Positions 1 to 12,059 of a stretch of 64,000 nt of DNA are shown here, piece after piece. Origin of the DNA: Anthopleura xanthogrammica (taxonomy: Eukaryota > Cnidaria > Anthozoa > Actiniaria > Actiniidae). The notes under the pieces were generated by a model. The model made no database searches, was not told the origin of the DNA, and saw only the letters and a program-made list of their open reading frames with translations. Numbering within the stretch: position 1 is the first letter of the stretch; each line of letters starts with the position of its first letter. The position numbers and the translations under genes were made by a program. The stretch spans positions 8,355,029-8,419,028 of the forward strand of contig OZ025222.1 of the NCBI GenBank assembly GCA_964019055.1, written 5' to 3'.

Positions 1-1930
1 AGATCTAAACATTATCGCCTCCTTTATCGTCAAAGACGACTCACAAATTTTTCGTTTTCCAAATTTGGACTATTTCTCATCGAAATGCCTTTTTCTAAAC
101 GATTTCCTGTACCATCCAGTTCATAAGTACTTTGCTGATTGATTATTTTGTTCATGTAGCGGTTATACTTTATGAAAATCGAATAAATCAACAGCTTTTT
201 TTGTTTCTTCGTGTCAAACTTTTTCGTCGCTTTTTCTATATTGTAAAGGCGCCATTGATGATTTGTATCAACGGACGTGATTGGTCCAGATTGTTTGTTT
301 GCACGTAGAGAGAATGAGGAGTTTCATATTCAAATAAGTTTAATGTTTTTCTGCATAATTATTCTATTTATCGACTACGTCTCGGGTTTGCATAACCATC
401 TCGAATTCTCCCAACCCCCCCCCCCCCTCCCCCCCTCGGGTTGCTATCAGGCTATGTAAACACGGAAAAAGTTTTCTATTGCTTAAATAACTCCACAATT
501 TGAAAAATATAATAACCTTCAGCGATTCACAATAAATTATTAGCCAGAATTCTTCTTTTAATCTTTAGCGATTTATCAAACAGTTTGTCGACAGCAATTG
601 ACTTATGGACTTATGACTACTCGACGCTTTTGTGTAAATGAAAAAACGAAATGCTAATAAAAGCAAGACGTATTTTTTTGGATAATAGGAATGCTGTACT
701 CCTGACATGATTTCTACAATAGCAAAACATTTTTTTATAAATTATAGGGCATCACCTGTGAGTAGAGTTTGTTAGGTTTCTCTCCCACATGATACAAAGA
801 TTTTTCTCCGAGTTCCCCGGTTTTTCTACCACCGCAAAACCTTAGCTCGCTAAAATTTCAATCTGATCTGTAAGTTAACCGTGCCTTGACTTTGATCAGC
901 TCAGATACTGTTTCAGGCTATTTATAAAATTTGAAGGTTAGATAAAAGTACTGGTCTTGTGTGCAAAATACTCCGAAAATATGCCCCTCAGTCTTGCCAA
1001 AGTGATCGAATTCTTTTCTCTTAATGCATAGATACATACATACTTATTCAATCGATATGAAATAGTTAATTGGATGAAACGCCCGAAATTGCTATACTAA
1101 CCTTTGATTCTGAGCCTGGCTTGTTTTCTGCCTTCCCTGATCTTAATGATTATATTTTTTCCCCTTACGTTACTTTTAAGGCAATCCGTTCTGGAATTTG
1201 TTTCTTTTCAGCGCGTTGAGAAACGACAACATAAAAGTTGGCTGCTTCTGAAAACATATGCCAAGATCTTTGTTATAGTGCTAGTCATTACTTATAGCTC
1301 CAATTCCTTCTAGAAATACACTAGATTTTGAATTTTATAAATTATTAATTCATTTTGTAATATCATAATTAACTGCGCCAATCTTAGTTTACCAGCTTGG
1401 GCTTCCAAGAATGAGCGAGATTCATGAACCAATGAAAAACTGTTTTCAAATTCTTGCGTTAAAGAAAAACAAAATGAAAATTATGAAAACAAAACTAAAT
1501 CCCTAACAATGTGATGTAGGGATGACATTCATTCTAAAAAATCTATTTTTACAATAGCCACCATAGTAAGTCTTTATTACTTAAATTTTGCGTAATGTTA
1601 GGGGTATTATCAGAAGGAAAAAAGATATCATTTTAAAAACTGAAATAGAGTTTCTGGAAGAGATTCAAGACCGTGGATGTCTACCCTGGATTCCAGAGGG
1701 GCTTGTCTTTTATAGGGAATTACGAAGCCGACGAGAAACGAGTCGCCAAGCGACGAGCCCTTCTGGCCGCTCGAGACATCTCAATTATTAGCTCCAATTG
1801 TTCCTTCTAGAAAAACGCGAGATTTTGAATTTCACTTAAAAAAATTGAATTATTATTGTCACGTCAAAGAAAAACGTTAAAGAAAAACTAACATGAACTA
1901 ATAACTGCAAAACTAAACTTCTAGCTATAT
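1..1930. other. AT-rich non-coding spacer
   Basis: No coding exon can be supported. The stretch holds a short C-rich tract near 413-437, poly-A/T runs and one dispersed repeat (separate entry). The open frames of 60-70 codons have no family signature or splice context. Confidence 0.6.
745..900 (+). repeat. Dispersed repeat, copy 1 of 2
   Basis: This block shares a recognisable order of words with 32450-32600: 'gtgagtagagtttg', then 'ggttt', 'ttctcc', a 'ccggtt' core, and 'gttagccgt' or 'gttaaccgt' at the end. Both lie on the + strand. It is diverged and has no ORF. The family is not identified; a SINE or MITE fragment is likely. Confidence 0.5.
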
Positions 1931-1938
1931 CATTTAGT

Positions 1939-2371
1939 TAACATAACATAACATAACATAACATAACATAACATAACATAACATAACATAACATAACATA
2001 ACATAACATAACATAACATAACATAACATAACATAACATAACATAACATAACATAACATAACATAACATAACATAACATAACATAACATAACATAACATA
2101 ACATAACATAACATAACATAACATAACATAACATAACATAACATAACATAACATAACATAACATAACATAACATAACATAACATAACATAACATAACATA
2201 ACATAACATAACATAACATAACATAACATAACATAACATAACATAACATAACATAACATAACATAACATAACATAACATAACATAACATAACATAACATA
2301 ACATAACATAACATAACATAACATAACATAACATAACATAACATAACATAACATAACATAACATAACATAA
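1939..2371. repeat. Pure (AACAT)n pentanucleotide array, about 87 units
   Basis: An uninterrupted 5-bp tandem repeat about 433 bp long, with no visible interruption. Because 5 is not a multiple of 3 and the unit contains no stop on the minus strand, all three minus frames stay open and give a spurious Met-Leu-Cys-Tyr-Val protein. It is not a telomere repeat. The purity suggests recent expansion. Confidence 0.98.
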
Positions 2372-2510
2372 TATGCAAACTTCGTACGCTGAACAAAATT
2401 CAAGCAGCTCATTGGCTAAAATCGATCACGTGATATCGATGTATTTGAGGACAAAGCGCTTGTCGTGATGTTATAAAGTTTATTGCACGCTTCGAGTGCA
2501 TTATAAGAAA

Positions 2511-3234
2511 ATGGATTTAGAAAATGAAAGATTCGAAGAGCTAAACGATAAGGAAATTGAAGGATTTATAGATGGAGCCATTCCAATTGCTACCAAGCGA
2601 CAAACAAAGTGGGGAATTTCCCTTTTCAAAGGTAAAACCATACAACTGTACATTTGTAATTCAAAACAAAAATTTTTTTTGTAGCTTTGTCGATAGCTAG
2701 CTTTCAACTGATGAATGAGAATTTTTTTGTTTGAAGCGTTAACTTAAAAATATTACCTTTATTTTGTTTTTCAATGCAGAATGGCTTCATAAGAGATATA
2801 AAGAAGAAATTCTGGAAGACTTAGAAAAAGAAATCATAGCGGAAAGGCTGAAAAAGTTCTACCAAGAACTTAAAGCAAACCAAGACAAAGACTACAGCCG
2901 TTCAGCCCACCTTTGCATAAGAGCAGCTATCAACCGCCACCTAACTTCAGAACAAGTTGGAAAGACGTTCTCTATTATAACTGATCCTGTTTTCAAAGTT
3001 GCTAACATATCTTTGAGTGCTAAATTGAAGAGAATTAAAGAAAAAGGCAAGTGTAAAGTTCAACACCATTCGTGAATTCAACCCGAAGATATCAAGAAAT
3101 GTTATGACAGCGGAATATTTGACGAAAGCACACCTACTTCTCTACTACGAGTAAATTGGTTTAATATCAGCCTGTTTTTCTGCAGAAGAGGTAGGGAAAA
3201 TCAAAGAAATCTTAAAAAGACGAGTATTTTTTAA
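2511..3234 (+). pseudogene. Crypton-derived DUF3504-like (KCTD1/ZMYM/QRICH1-type) pseudogene, 5' part
   Basis: Two exons fit. Exon 1 runs from ATG 2511 to 2631 (AAAG|GTAAAA donor). Exon 2 starts at 2780 after TTTTCAATGCAG, and the phase-1 split codon restores Glu before WLHKRY. The protein has an acidic N-terminus (MDLENERFEELNDKEI), a helix ending KKFYQEL, a segment with CIRAAINRHL, then PVFKVAN. An in-frame TGA at 3073-3075 interrupts it, but the same frame continues with IQPEDIKKCYDSGIF and SLFFCRRGRENQR up to TAA 3232-3234. These blocks are typical of the domesticated or mobile tyrosine-recombinase-like DUF3504 family that is abundant in cnidarian genomes. No catalytic C-terminal recombinase part is seen, so this is a truncated, nonsense-broken relic. 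The family call rests on remembered motif order only. Confidence 0.65.
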
Positions 3235-4525
3235 AGAATTACTTAAGCTGTTAGTTTTCCAAATATGAAGAGAAAAAAAAAGGAAAATCATAATAAACAT
3301 CGCCAGAAATCCCCACCGTCAAGCGAAAATGCTACTCGACCCAGTCCCCCTCTTGTTATCTCCAAGGACTTAAAATTGATGGTAAAACTATACGAGTCGA
3401 ACTATTTCCTGTCAAATGCTCAATTACTATTAAGTAAATTAAAAAGTTATAGTTCACATGTCAAACCTTAGTATATAAGCTACTATGGTATGGCAAAAAC
3501 AATAAACAAAGTGTAAATTTGATGTAGCATATTTTAATCCTTGATTCTGCCTTTCGCGGCACTTACAAATTACAAAGCGAAAGGGGAAACTTACGTGTAG
3601 ATACCAAAAGTAAACTATTTTTTCTCTTACAATAAATGTATATATTAAAAAGTTGTAATGAGTGTCATGAATTTCAATAGACTAAATGTGAATTCCAAGT
3701 CGTTTTACCTCGTTAAAGAAGAAATAGATGTAGCATTTTTTCAATTTAAAATCGTCTTTTTTGCTCCAACGGATAAACACAATAACGGACTCCATATTTC
3801 CAAATTCCCGAGGCAATAGCTTGAATAATATTGAACGAAAACTAGCGAGTAATACATCAAATTGAAGCTTGTAAACAGCAAATTTTAGATTTTGAAAACA
3901 CCGCTGCTCTTAGAATCTGTCAGCGCATAGATTTACTGGGGAAAAACGCTGTTAGACCATAATTTTTTGGAAATTTTGAGCCCGTTTGTCTTGTGGCCAG
4001 CGAAAATTTCATGGCGCGAAAGATTTCGCGGGTTTATTTTGAAAATAAAAACAAAGAAAAACAAAACAAAAAACAAAACAAAACCAAAAAAAGACCAAAA
4101 AAAAAAAAAAAAAAAATTGCCTGAAGTTCAACTTCTTATTTAGAGAATTGGTATTGACCGCTGAAAACTTACGGCGGGCGCGAGGGTTCCGATTTCTGGC
4201 CATGAACACGTAATATTTATCTATAGGTTATTAGACGGTTGTTTCAAAAAATATTTAGCAATCCATTTAGTTCTTATACAAAAAAAAAGACTTTACTGCT
4301 CGACGTGTATGTATTGCACGCAAGCCATTATCGACAAGATGAAGGCTGCCTTTTGATATCATCTGACTCCCAAACAAGAACGGTGACCCCCATTCTTAAT
4401 TTGCTCATGGAACTTCTATGATGATATTATCTCACCATGCGAAGGTTGATCATATTAGTTGAGACTTGGCTATTTTGTAAAAAAGTTATTTGTAGAAACT
4501 AATTTGCATCTCATTACACGGTTTG
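3235..4525. other. Non-coding spacer with poly-A tract
   Basis: No supported gene. It contains an A-rich stretch (4045-4116) and a weak inverted pair around 3990-4205 ('ggccagcgaaaat' against 'cgatttctggcca'), perhaps a decayed element with an A-rich centre. Confidence 0.45.
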
Positions 4526-4676
4526 AATAGACCATTTTCGAGATACGCGTACATGATCTCGAGGCATTTTTGGGCAGAGCCAATAGCGTGCGTGATCTTG
4601 CCCGAAAATGCCTCTTTTTCATGTCTACGCCTGCGATATTTTTGAAAGCGCTCGCGCATCTCGAAAATTGTCTATT
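4526..4676. mobile_element. Foldback MITE, 151 bp
   Basis: The ends are inverted repeats: AATAGACCATTTTCGAGAT on the left matches ATCTCGAAAATTGTCTATT on the right in reverse complement. A second inner pair (gaggcatttttgggca / tgcccgaaaatgcctc) extends the hairpin. It has no ORF. Family unknown. Confidence 0.75.
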
Positions 4677-6700
4677 TAGCGTGTCTGTAATAGTAATGTC
4701 CCGGATGATGACGCTACATTCTGCCCGATGAGAAAAGATCACGGGAAACTTTTTTGCCCGCGAACGTCCTTAATATATATCAGTATTTTATAGTGTACGC
4801 TTTCGAGGTTTGGTTTCCCAGTAAGTAAAGGAAGAAAATGCTGGTACCCCTTTTCCCTCTACGTTTAATGATAGTTTTAGGCAATAGCTGGGTTTCACTT
4901 GACGTCATTTCCTGTCTCGTGCGGAATGTTCATTAGCTGAATCACAAGTTTTCAATAGAATTCTTTCTGGCTGACAGCACATGGTGGTCATGTGTTTGAC
5001 CACCATTTGGAGCAGATAATGAGATTCAAAGACTTTTATCAGCTGATTGAAATCCAGCTATAGAGGCATCACTGTAGCACGAAAACTCTACAAACCTACA
5101 ACTAATAATGAAAAATAAATAATAATGTGAAGTTCTTATAAACCCTATTTCACAGACATCTCAATGCGCTTTACATTTGTGATGAATGGAGGAATAACAA
5201 AGATGTGTTTAACAACTATTAAAAGTTTTATGAGAGACGTAATGACAAGTTCGCCTTTAGAAACCAAAAGAGCTTATACGAGAAAGGTCACCTTTAGGTA
5301 AAAGGAAAATGAAAAGCAGTGGTATCTAGGAATAAGCGAATAAAAGTGAAAGAAAAAAGAATAGCATTTCAATTGTTTTTTTTTATAATTTAATTTTGGT
5401 AAATCCCAAGTGATTCCAAGTATCATGGCTTTTCGCGCTAAATACCGAACATAAGACATATATAATAATGTAAAGATGGCACAGAAAACCTATAGGAAAC
5501 AGAATAATATTTTGATAACTGTTAACTTATTAACTAGTATTAAGTATTAACTGTCCTTACCTTTCATTTAAATCCTATATTTTTTTGGAATTTCCTACGG
5601 GAATCCAGGAGTTTTACTCTTACATGTTCCAAGTTAACTGAACTTTTTAACTTGTTTAATTCCTCAAGGTGATCCAAACATGTTCCTACACATCTTGTTA
5701 TGATTATACACATTTAAAAATATATATTTTAGTTGTAGTACATTAAGAATTTCAATGCCATTGAGTAAGACAACATGTTCTTATTATGACCACTTGAAAG
5801 TTGTTTATTCTATTTATTTATATGCATATTTTTAAAAACAATCATAAATGAACTGTCTTCTGATTTTTTTTTATGTAATGATAGATTTTCTAGACTTTTT
5901 ATACATCATACTGGTAAGATACTGGATACGATAACTTGCAGGATATGTTTTGGCATTTAATGTGAACTTTATGCTTTCTCTAGTCACGCGTAAAGAATAT
6001 TTATTTAGAGAAGTGGCCTTACACAATGACCACGGTATATGTCCGTACAGGTTATAAACCGATAAACTCGACACAAGAAATAATTTTCAGCTATGAATGA
6101 TAATATGAGTAGATGTTGTTGTTTTTTAATTCAACAAATACCATTGTGTATCTTGGCTGAGGAAAGTCCTTTGATATTACCATAGGTAGACGAACAAACA
6201 AAGTGGAAGTCATATAGTGTTGCCATGGCAACTGAACAACAGGACATACATTTTATTTGAAAACTGAAATATCATAAGAAATTCAGCCAATAAATTGAAC
6301 ATTGATTTAAAAGAAACAACACTGAAAGAATAACAATTATGTAAGGATCTCGAGTAAAGATTAGCCTCTACTTACGTATACGTATAAACATCCATTTCTT
6401 CACAACAACACGATCAAAATGCCCTCGAAAATGGCCGGAGGGTTTAGCGTTTGTTGGGTAAACTTGATTACACTGATTAATCAAAAACACTGTTTTAATA
6501 AAAGAATAAAAATTTTAAAAAGGAAATAAAAAATACAACATATTAATGTATATTTTAATTAAAAAAGGTCGACAATAAATCAATAAATAATTAATAATAG
6601 TTTAAAAATAATAATAAATGACATAGGACGATTTAGGTTAGTTTTGCTGCCAACAAGCTTGTCGTCTTCTTTAGACTTGCATATACGTGAAATGTGAATC
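4677..6700. other. AT-rich spacer, nothing recognised
   Basis: I see no exon, RNA gene or clear repeat here beyond short poly-A/T tracts. Open frames are short and low-complexity. Confidence 0.5.
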
Positions 6701-7429
6701 GTTCAATGCCGCAAAATCTCTGCAAAGAGTCACCTCTCCGGTAAATAAGGTGCCAAAATAGAGCCGTTTGTGTTGTCCTTGGATGATACGAGTACAATTT
6801 ATATATTTGCTAAACCTATAGACCCCTTGGACGGGACGTCAATGAAGCGCAGTAGCTTTTATTCACGATAGACCCAAGGATGTTTTTGACATTGTAATGC
6901 AGATTAATCACGTAGTTGCTAAGGAACGAACAACTTTAAATCAGAAGATTTCAACTGCTTTATTGATACGATTTTAATGTTTTCCAGTAAATATGTGTTA
7001 ACGTTTTTCTGATAAATGAAATACTTGAATTTAGGCTGTTTTGGACACTAGTTTAGAAAATAAACGGCAGGGGAGAATGTAAAAATTCCAAAACTACATG
7101 TAGATTTTTTGGATAGTTTGATACAATATATTTGGCATAAAAATAAAATCCCTAGGATAAGCTGATGTTTTAAAATATGTGAATGTAACCTATTTGGAGG
7201 ACAAAAAAGTTTCGTTCTATCTCCTGATAATTGAAAACCAATTAATTGTTTTGTATTAAAGAAATAATACCTATGCGATTGTCTCACGATTGATCATGAG
7301 AGTGATTGGTAGTGGTCTTCTACAAAGAACCCTCAATATCGTGAGACGAACGAATAAGTATCATAATTTCTTTAATACTGTTCCACAAAGACTAATATTT
7401 TTCATTCTATTGTTTTGTCCTCCAAAGGA

Positions 7430-7545
7430 ATATATCCCTTGCAGTACGTCAAAAGCAGCTCAATTTGGAGGGCAAAACAATGGGTTCCAATTCTTAGGAG
7501 TTTGGAATTATATTTTAGTCTATTTTAGGTATTGATAGGAATCTT
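7430..7545 (+). mobile_element. MITE fragment ('GCAGCTCAATTTGGAG' family)
   Basis: It shares the end region 'cccttgcagtacgtcaaaa', then 'gcagctcaatttggaggg', 'caaaacaa' and 'ggttccaattct' with copies at 9574-9690 and 18795-19103. Only one end is present. Confidence 0.6.
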
Positions 7546-8394
7546 ACAACATTTTCTTCGATATAAAATAAACAATTCTCCTGAAGCAAATCGAAAGTTA
7601 CTACTCAGTCTGGCTGGCTTAAACACGCACAAACATATACCATGGTCATACAGTAAGGTCACTGCCCAAAATAGATTTTCTCTACGCGTGACTCGCTAAA
7701 GCTTACATGCCCAAACACGTCTACAAGTTAATCGTATCTATATATCGTAAATGATGAATAAAAAGGACTGGAAAACATAGAAATATAGAAAGAATCAGAA
7801 ATAAAGTGTTTTTATGATTTGCAATTCATGTAAAGAAACGTTTCAACATTTTTTTATCTACTTGAAGTGACGTATTATCTTAATGTGCATACACAAGACT
7901 AAGATGTGCAGAAACAAGTTGATCTTTCCAGCCAATGACGTGTCTGACCTCTATAGGGGGTTTTCTTGGATAAGCAATAAGGAAAACCAAATGCTTCATA
8001 GAAATAATAGTCATACTTCAGTTATCTTGGAACAAGCTTAAGTAAAAACCCTGAATTCACGTAGAGACCGCTTCCAAAAAGTTCTGGGATTTTAATGAAA
8101 GGTAAGAACAAAGCTATGTAATACAATAATACAAACCATGATTCATAAAAGTTTTAGAAGTAGTGAACTTTTAATAGTACTTTATCAGCGTGCCGTTGTA
8201 TCCGGCTAACTTTTGAAGAATCAATAATGAGCAGAAATTACGCAATTTTGAATCTCATTTGTAAGACAAGCACAATGAAATTATGATTTTTATTTAAGAC
8301 AGCCGGTTTGTTAATTACTTATAATTAAGCAATAATTTTCATTGGTAATAATTCTTTTTATAAAATGTCGACATAAGCATATCCTTTCATGTCT

Positions 8395-8462
8395 TCAGTT
8401 TACTTTACTTTACTATAATATACTATATATACTATATATAATACTATATATTTACTCATGTA
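8395..8462. repeat. TATA-type low-complexity tract
   Basis: Imperfect 'actatatat' repeats. No gene context. Confidence 0.6.
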
Positions 8463-9573
8463 TATGGCAGACACAAAAGTATCATGTATGGCAGATAGAG
8501 TCTGATGCATGAAGCTCAGTCATGCAACAAGACTGAAATGTAAATATTGGCCATCATATTGAGAAGTTTAGCGCTAAGTCATTTGTAATTGATAATTATA
8601 AGGAAGGTCTGCAATGATCCGTGTTCCAACTGTCTTCAACAGAGTCTCGAATTCGCTGTCTTTTGGGAAACGATGATCAAAAAGTTATTTAAATATATAG
8701 CCATCTAGTTTATAATAACTGCTAAACTTTTAGACTTATTATACAGCTAATACAATTTTACAACAGTTCAGCATCCCGCAGTGCTCACCTTTTTGCCAGA
8801 AGCTCTATATTAGTTGCTATAAGTTATATATATATATTTTTTTTTTTTTTGATAATACCATACGTTATGAAAATCGAGGTATTTTAAATCTAATTTGATG
8901 GCTATAGTAAAGTTTGAGGGATTTTGTTTTGTTTTATTAGAAGTTATTTGCAATCAATTAACAATTACATAATTGCGAAAGGTTAGCTTAATCCAATCAG
9001 ATTAGGAGTTTTTTTTCCGTGTACGTAGATATGTATAAAAGCACAATTAGACCAAAATATAATTACTGCAGTATCTATAATTACTGCATAATGCAAGCAG
9101 CAGCCACACGACATATGGAAAGTTGTTTGTGACCTTTAGAGCGTCCGGTGATTAAAACTGAGTTGAGTTTCAAGGGTATGTACCCTTGAAAGCGATAGCA
9201 TGTGTAGCGGCGCTTTGGGGGAGGGGGGAAATGTGAAATACGAGGAATGTGGGGTCTGACGACATAGCAGGCGCTCCTTTGTGTTTCCTCCTCCCCAGTC
9301 CCCCTTCCCTTTCTCCTATTGTTTTTGAAGTCGAAATCAGTAGTTATTTGTCTGAACAGCAATTGGGCTGTGTCACGCGTCACGCACGTCAAACAACAAA
9401 CGGATATACTTACAGATACAATTAATAACAAATTTATAACTACTAATGATTTATTTGTCATAATATGATTTCCATGGCTGTCTGAACTTCAATGATAACT
9501 TGCAGTATAAAATTTTGATTTTTCAACACCGCTCACTGGGCCATTAATAAAAGTTAGTGAAGTGAGATCCATG

Positions 9574-9700
9574 TATAGACCCCTCTGCAGAACGACTGAA
9601 TGCAGCTTAATTTGGAGGACAAACAACAGGTTCCAATTCTCTGGAGATTAAATTTCTTTTGGTTTGTCCTCAAAATTAAGGTGTGTGGTCTAGCTTCGGT
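9574..9700 (+). mobile_element. MITE fragment ('GCAGCTCAATTTGGAG' family), second copy
   Basis: It starts with 'tatagacccctctgcag' and continues with 'gcttaatttggaggacaaa' and 'ggttccaattctctgg', matching the inverted end of the full copy at 18795-19103. An internal pair 'ggaggacaaac' / 'gtttgtcctc' makes a small hairpin. Confidence 0.6.
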
Positions 9701-10307
9701 ACAAACAACCCCATATAAGGCATGGCGAAAGAAATATGTTTGTACCGGAGCTAGAACACCATGTATCCTAGTTTTCGAATTCAGGAAAGGTCTTTACAAC
9801 CGTCTGAAGTATAATGGTTTGGTTTTCCAACACGTTCACTGATCCATTAATAAAAGTCATTGGAGTGTAATTCATGTATAATATACGTATTTTCTGTAGT
9901 ATGACTAAACTAATGCAACCAGAAAATCTGCCAAGATCAAAAATTAATACAGTAGTTTATTTATACCAAAGACGTTACAATTTAAAAATGTACAATTCAA
10001 AAATTACGGTTTCATTACTTTTATGATAAAAAAGGGGTTATTCAAAAGTGCAGGAGTGGTGTATTTTTTTGCCTCATATTGTGACACATTTAACATATAA
10101 AACTGCACTGTATGAATGAATTGTGTACTAAACTAATTGAATTTAGTACTATTGGGCAATAAGTTTCTCGAAATACTCTCCAAGACCATCTTGAAATATT
10201 TCAAAGACATCCATAGGAATACAATATTGGTATATGGGTTGGTAGATTCCCCCCGAATCTCGGCATGCTGAAACTAAGTTCTAAACTATAACTGGTTGGC
10301 TGGTTGT

Positions 10308-10533
10308 CACTTGACATAACATAAGCATAAGCGTAGACATAAGCATAAGAATTGTAATGTTGCCGGTTCACACTTGAATTTTTCGACATTAACATAAGAA
10401 TATGAAAATGGAAACATTTCCATTTTCTCATGCTTATGCTTATTCTTATGCTTATGTCGAACAATTCGATGTGTGATGAACCGTGTGTGATAACAATTAT
10501 TATGCTTATGTCTATGCTTATGTCTACGCAGTG
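10308..10533. mobile_element. Foldback MITE of 'cataagcata' type, with empty site in unit 2
   Basis: The two ends (10308 onward, 'cacttgacataacataag'; and up to 10533, 'cttatgtctacgcagtg') form a long imperfect inverted repeat made of cataag/cttatg words. The paralogous position in unit 2 (about 21950-21970, 'ggttggttga' joined directly to 'caaaatattggcc') lacks it, so it inserted after the duplication. Confidence 0.75.
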
Positions 10534-11124
10534 TTGTTTAAATAGCACAAAATGTTGGCCATGAGTGAGTAAACGATCAACGCATGAAAACGTACTAAAG
10601 TTCATTAGTGCAAAATCCTTAGCCAGTTTCTTTATTAAAAATATATCTATATTCTATAGCAGTACTGCACAATAAAGATAAATTACATTACATTTATAAC
10701 AGTGCTACACAGAGAAATTTTCATCTAGGCCCTTCTAGATCGAATGAGAATTTAGAAGTTTATTTTGGTGGAACTCAAATCTGGTTCGCATTAGTGACAT
10801 GAGAGGCGCTACGCCACCCATGCTTACTCCAATAAGTTCATCTAATACTATACGTTTTTCTTTCAAAAGTAAAACGATAGTTGTGGTACCTAATTCATCC
10901 GTGTTCCATAGTTTAATTATATGGTATCATATACAATAAAGTTAATTCCGTAGTTGTAAACGCTTAATATCAACGTCCACGAGACCAAATTTAGTTGTTT
11001 ACTAACGTCAGATGTACGATATAGTGTACATTACTAACACGTGGACTTTTAGTACTAAGGTTGTTGTCCATCTTCTGGAGTTACAATCACATTTTAGTAC
11101 ATTTATTTGTCCTGTGTCTCGTCA

Positions 11125-11285
11125 GTTAACTTTCCTGACTCTGGTTGAGTGAGTAATGTGATCGTCCGGGTGAGTGTAGTCTTGAGAAAGACTAGCTGTT
11201 GTTGGTGGAGACTGACGTTTTGACAACGTATCTGAGCGGAAGTCATCTTCAGAGTACAGTGGTGAATGAAAGACAACTTTTTGGC
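11125..11285. repeat. Dispersed repeat, possible retroelement end
   Basis: The words 'gatcgtccgggtgagtgtag', 'gactgacgttttgacaac' and 'gtcatcttcagag' resemble a dispersed non-coding sequence I associate with cnidarian retroelement ends. The assignment is from memory only. No ORF. Confidence 0.35.
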
Positions 11286-11689
11286 TTCCCTAATCTAAAA
11301 ATATCAAAAAAATCACATTACTCATTCAACTACTACTACTGGGTTCAAACCAATTACTCTCTTTCCTGACTCTCTTCTTTTTCTTCTATAATAAGAAGCT
11401 ACTCTTAATCTCTATTGCATGTTTGGGTTTTCATCACTGCACAACTTAGGAACATGGCATTACCAACTTTCACTTTCGCTGTAACAGCCTAAAAAGGATA
11501 TAAACTTTTCTTTGCATTTTCTTCAAATTTTTTTGGCTTCTCTAATCTAAATATAACATTACTTCCATGATATAAGCCAAAAAATATATATTGATGTTAT
11601 TAGTGTTCGGGTTTTTGTTGTTTACATAAAAAACTTGGAGTATGCTTAAGACTTGAGTCCACAGAGTTATACCTCATTCATACCGAACC

Positions 11690-11831
11690 TTTACAGTGAG
11701 GGCACTCGAAGCATGAACACTTTATACTGCTTCAAACCTTCTGAAAATGAAGCAGTGAACTCAAATAATCACACTGTTCAAAATAAATCATATTTCCAAT
11801 CGATTCACGGTTCGAGTGTTCTCACTGTAAA
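11690..11831. mobile_element. Foldback element, 142 bp
   Basis: The left arm (11690-11710) and right arm (11811-11831) are 21-bp inverted repeats with two mismatches (core 'cactcgaa'/'ttcgagtg' and 'acagtgag'/'ctcactgt'). No ORF. Confidence 0.6.
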
Positions 11832-12059
11832 CATGTTTAGAGGTTGTTTAGTTGAACTAGTGTCCTTCCATCAGTCTGTACGCATACCTTAAGAACTTTC
11901 AAACCTTCTTTAGCTAAACTACTTTGGGGATGTAGTTTTAACCACCCAGTACAAAGATGGCAGCCAAATGACGAAGGGAATGCGATAAATATATTGATAA
12001 ATACCAAGGTTAGTTGGTGTGAATGGGGTTTTAGTCTCCTATAATGGATAATTGCCTGA

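Noticed and set aside
1939..2371. Interstitial telomere tract
   Set aside because: The unit is AACAT, not TTAGGG or a known variant.
1930..2412. Met-Leu-Cys-Tyr-Val repeat protein
   Set aside because: Product of the pure (AACAT)n array; all three minus frames give it.
9081..9461. 126-codon minus-strand frame
   Set aside because: No motif, no splice context, and the frame is not maintained as a coding exon in unit 2.
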